Source of the DNA: an uncultured Gemmatimonadota bacterium
GTDB lineage: Bacteria; Gemmatimonadota; Gemmatimonadetes; Gemmatimonadales; Gemmatimonadaceae
NCBI GenBank assembly: GCA_946480295.1
Contig: CAMLIT010000175.1
Location: 1 to 6,428, forward strand
Length of the DNA stretch: 6,428 nt
Direction of reading: 5' to 3'
The position numbers were made by a program, and so were the translations under genes. The notes under the pieces are model-generated. The model was not told the origin of the DNA, did not search any database, and was given only the letters and a program-made list of their open reading frames with translations. Shown here one piece after another: positions 5,743 through 6,428 of the stretch; the first letter of the stretch is position 1; each line of letters begins with the position of its first letter.

Positions 5743-6299
5743 GATCGCGCTCTCCGCTCGCCGCCGCGCTGCTCCTGGCGCTCTGCGTGCTCCCCCTCTC
5801 CACCGCGGCGGCGCAGCTCGGGCGCGCGTGGCTCATCGGCGACGCCGGCTTCGGTCTCGCCGGTGGCGGCTCGTACTCGGGGAACGCGGGCTTCTACGCC
5901 GACGGCGGCCTCGGGGTCGCGATCACCGACGTCTTCGGCGTCGCCGCCGAGGCGAGCGGCCTCTTCACGCCGAAGCGGGACTGCAGCCAGATCATCCTCG
6001 GCCAGTGCGGCCGCGGCTTCCCGCGCACGACGAGCGTGACGTTAGGCATCGTCGAGAACGACCGCGGGATCGGCGTCCTGCGCACGAGCGCGTTCGTCGC
6101 CGGCGCCGGCGTCTACCGCACCCAGACCCTCGCCGGGCGCGAGACGACGACGGGGGGACTCTACCTCGGCGGCGAGGGCACGGTCCTCGGCAACAACCAC
6201 ATCGCCCTCGACGTCAGCGGCCGCGTCGTCGTCCTCCCCCGCGTCAGCAAGCAGCTGCTGTTCATCTTTCCGCTGACGGCGGGGATCAGGGTCTGGTGA
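5739..6299 (+). CDS. Small outer-membrane beta-barrel-like protein
   Basis: The 186-residue product has a signal peptide (residues 1-25, MRSRSPLAAALLLALCVLPL then STAAA, cut before Q26). The mature part is rich in Gly and alternating hydrophobic/polar residues (FGLAGGGSYSGNAGFYADGGLGVAITDVFGVAAEASG), typical of a small transmembrane beta-barrel of about eight strands. It ends in LLFIFPLTAGIRVW, with a terminal aromatic like the signal recognised by the BAM machinery. Two cysteines, C82 and C90, flank a probable extracellular loop (DCSQIILGQC) and could form a disulphide. No specific family can be named. The start ATG overlaps the permease stop as ATGA, with GAGG 10 nt upstream, so it is translationally coupled in the dipeptidase-permease operon. 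The stop at 6297-6299 is followed after one base by a heptamer repeat array, and no ordinary terminator is visible. Confidence 0.75.
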   Translation: MRSRSPLAAALLLALCVLPLSTAAAQLGRAWLIGDAGFGLAGGGSYSGNAGFYADGGLGVAITDVFGVAAEASGLFTPKRDCSQIILGQCGRGFPRTTSVTLGIVENDRGIGVLRTSAFVAGAGVYRTQTLAGRETTTGGLYLGGEGTVLGNNHIALDVSGRVVVLPRVSKQLLFIFPLTAGIRVW

Positions 6300-6300
6300 A

Positions 6301-6349
6301 GGGTCGAGGGTCGAGGGTCGAGGGTCGAGGGTCGAGGGTCGAGGGTCGA
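6301..6349. repeat. Tandem heptamer array, seven exact GGGTCGA units
   Basis: Seven uninterrupted copies of GGGTCGA occupy 6301-6349, one base after the stop of the beta-barrel gene. It is the same heptamer, in the same orientation, as the array at 72-96. Being 7 bp long, three units make 21 bp and encode VEGRGSR-like low-complexity peptide in any frame that crosses it, which explains spurious reading frames here. Confidence 0.95.
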
Positions 6350-6352
6350 GAC

Positions 6353-6370
6353 AGTGGGTTAGTGGGTTAG
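6353..6370. repeat. Short direct repeat AGTGGGTT x2 flanking the array
   Basis: AGTGGGTT occurs twice in tandem (6353-6368) followed by AG, immediately after the heptamer array. The left element has the related AGTGAGTT at 110-117, also on the same side of its heptamer array, which suggests one repeat family with a shared flank. The rest of the window (6371-6428) is less GC-rich than the genes; I see no gene or RNA in it. Confidence 0.6.
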
Positions 6371-6428
6371 GAGCTAGTGGCCTGTAACTGAAGTTCGTGG
6401 TGCAGTGATCCGGTGTTTGATGTCGGTG

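Overview
The window is very GC-rich DNA (roughly 70% by eye, with long G/C runs) and reads as an ordinary, gene-dense chromosomal segment of a diderm soil-type bacterium. Several features together suggest the phylum Gemmatimonadota: interspersed arrays of the heptamer GAGGGTC, a YIP1-family membrane protein that opens with a 'WEDFIDIFYAPAEVF' segment, and many signal peptides ending in AAA-Q. This assignment rests on pattern recognition, not on a marker gene.

Layout from left to right. Positions 1-71 may carry the 5' end of a minus-strand membrane-protein gene that runs out of the window. Positions 72-217 hold a composite repeat: two oppositely oriented heptamer arrays around a smaller inverted repeat. 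Next come a 71-residue acidic, proline-rich small protein (281-496) with a strong Shine-Dalgarno and a terminator-like hairpin, a small lipoprotein (725-1144) followed by a G/C-rich hairpin, and an SPFH-domain protein with a C-terminal zinc ribbon (1281-2297), which has a good sigma70-like promoter at 1214-1242. Convergent to it is a YIP1-family integral membrane protein (2334-3083, minus), whose leader contains a perfect 12-bp inverted repeat next to a candidate promoter.

Positions 3261-6299 form a tight three-gene operon on the plus strand: a secreted VanX-type (M15D) D-Ala-D-Ala dipeptidase with an extra N-terminal beta-rich domain, an APC-superfamily amino-acid permease, and a small outer-membrane beta-barrel-like protein. 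The genes are joined by a 1-nt gap and then a 4-nt ATGA overlap. A plausible joint role is to hydrolyse dipeptides in the periplasm and import the released amino acids, with the barrel in the outer membrane. That is inference from family membership and spacing. A second heptamer array (seven exact units, 6301-6349) starts 1 nt after the last stop codon, and the last ~80 bases hold no gene I can recognise.

I see no tRNA, rRNA, CRISPR array, transposase, phage gene or defence system, and no clear evidence of a wholly new system. The most interesting items are the heptamer-repeat family at both ends of the window and the domain fusion and operon context of the dipeptidase.
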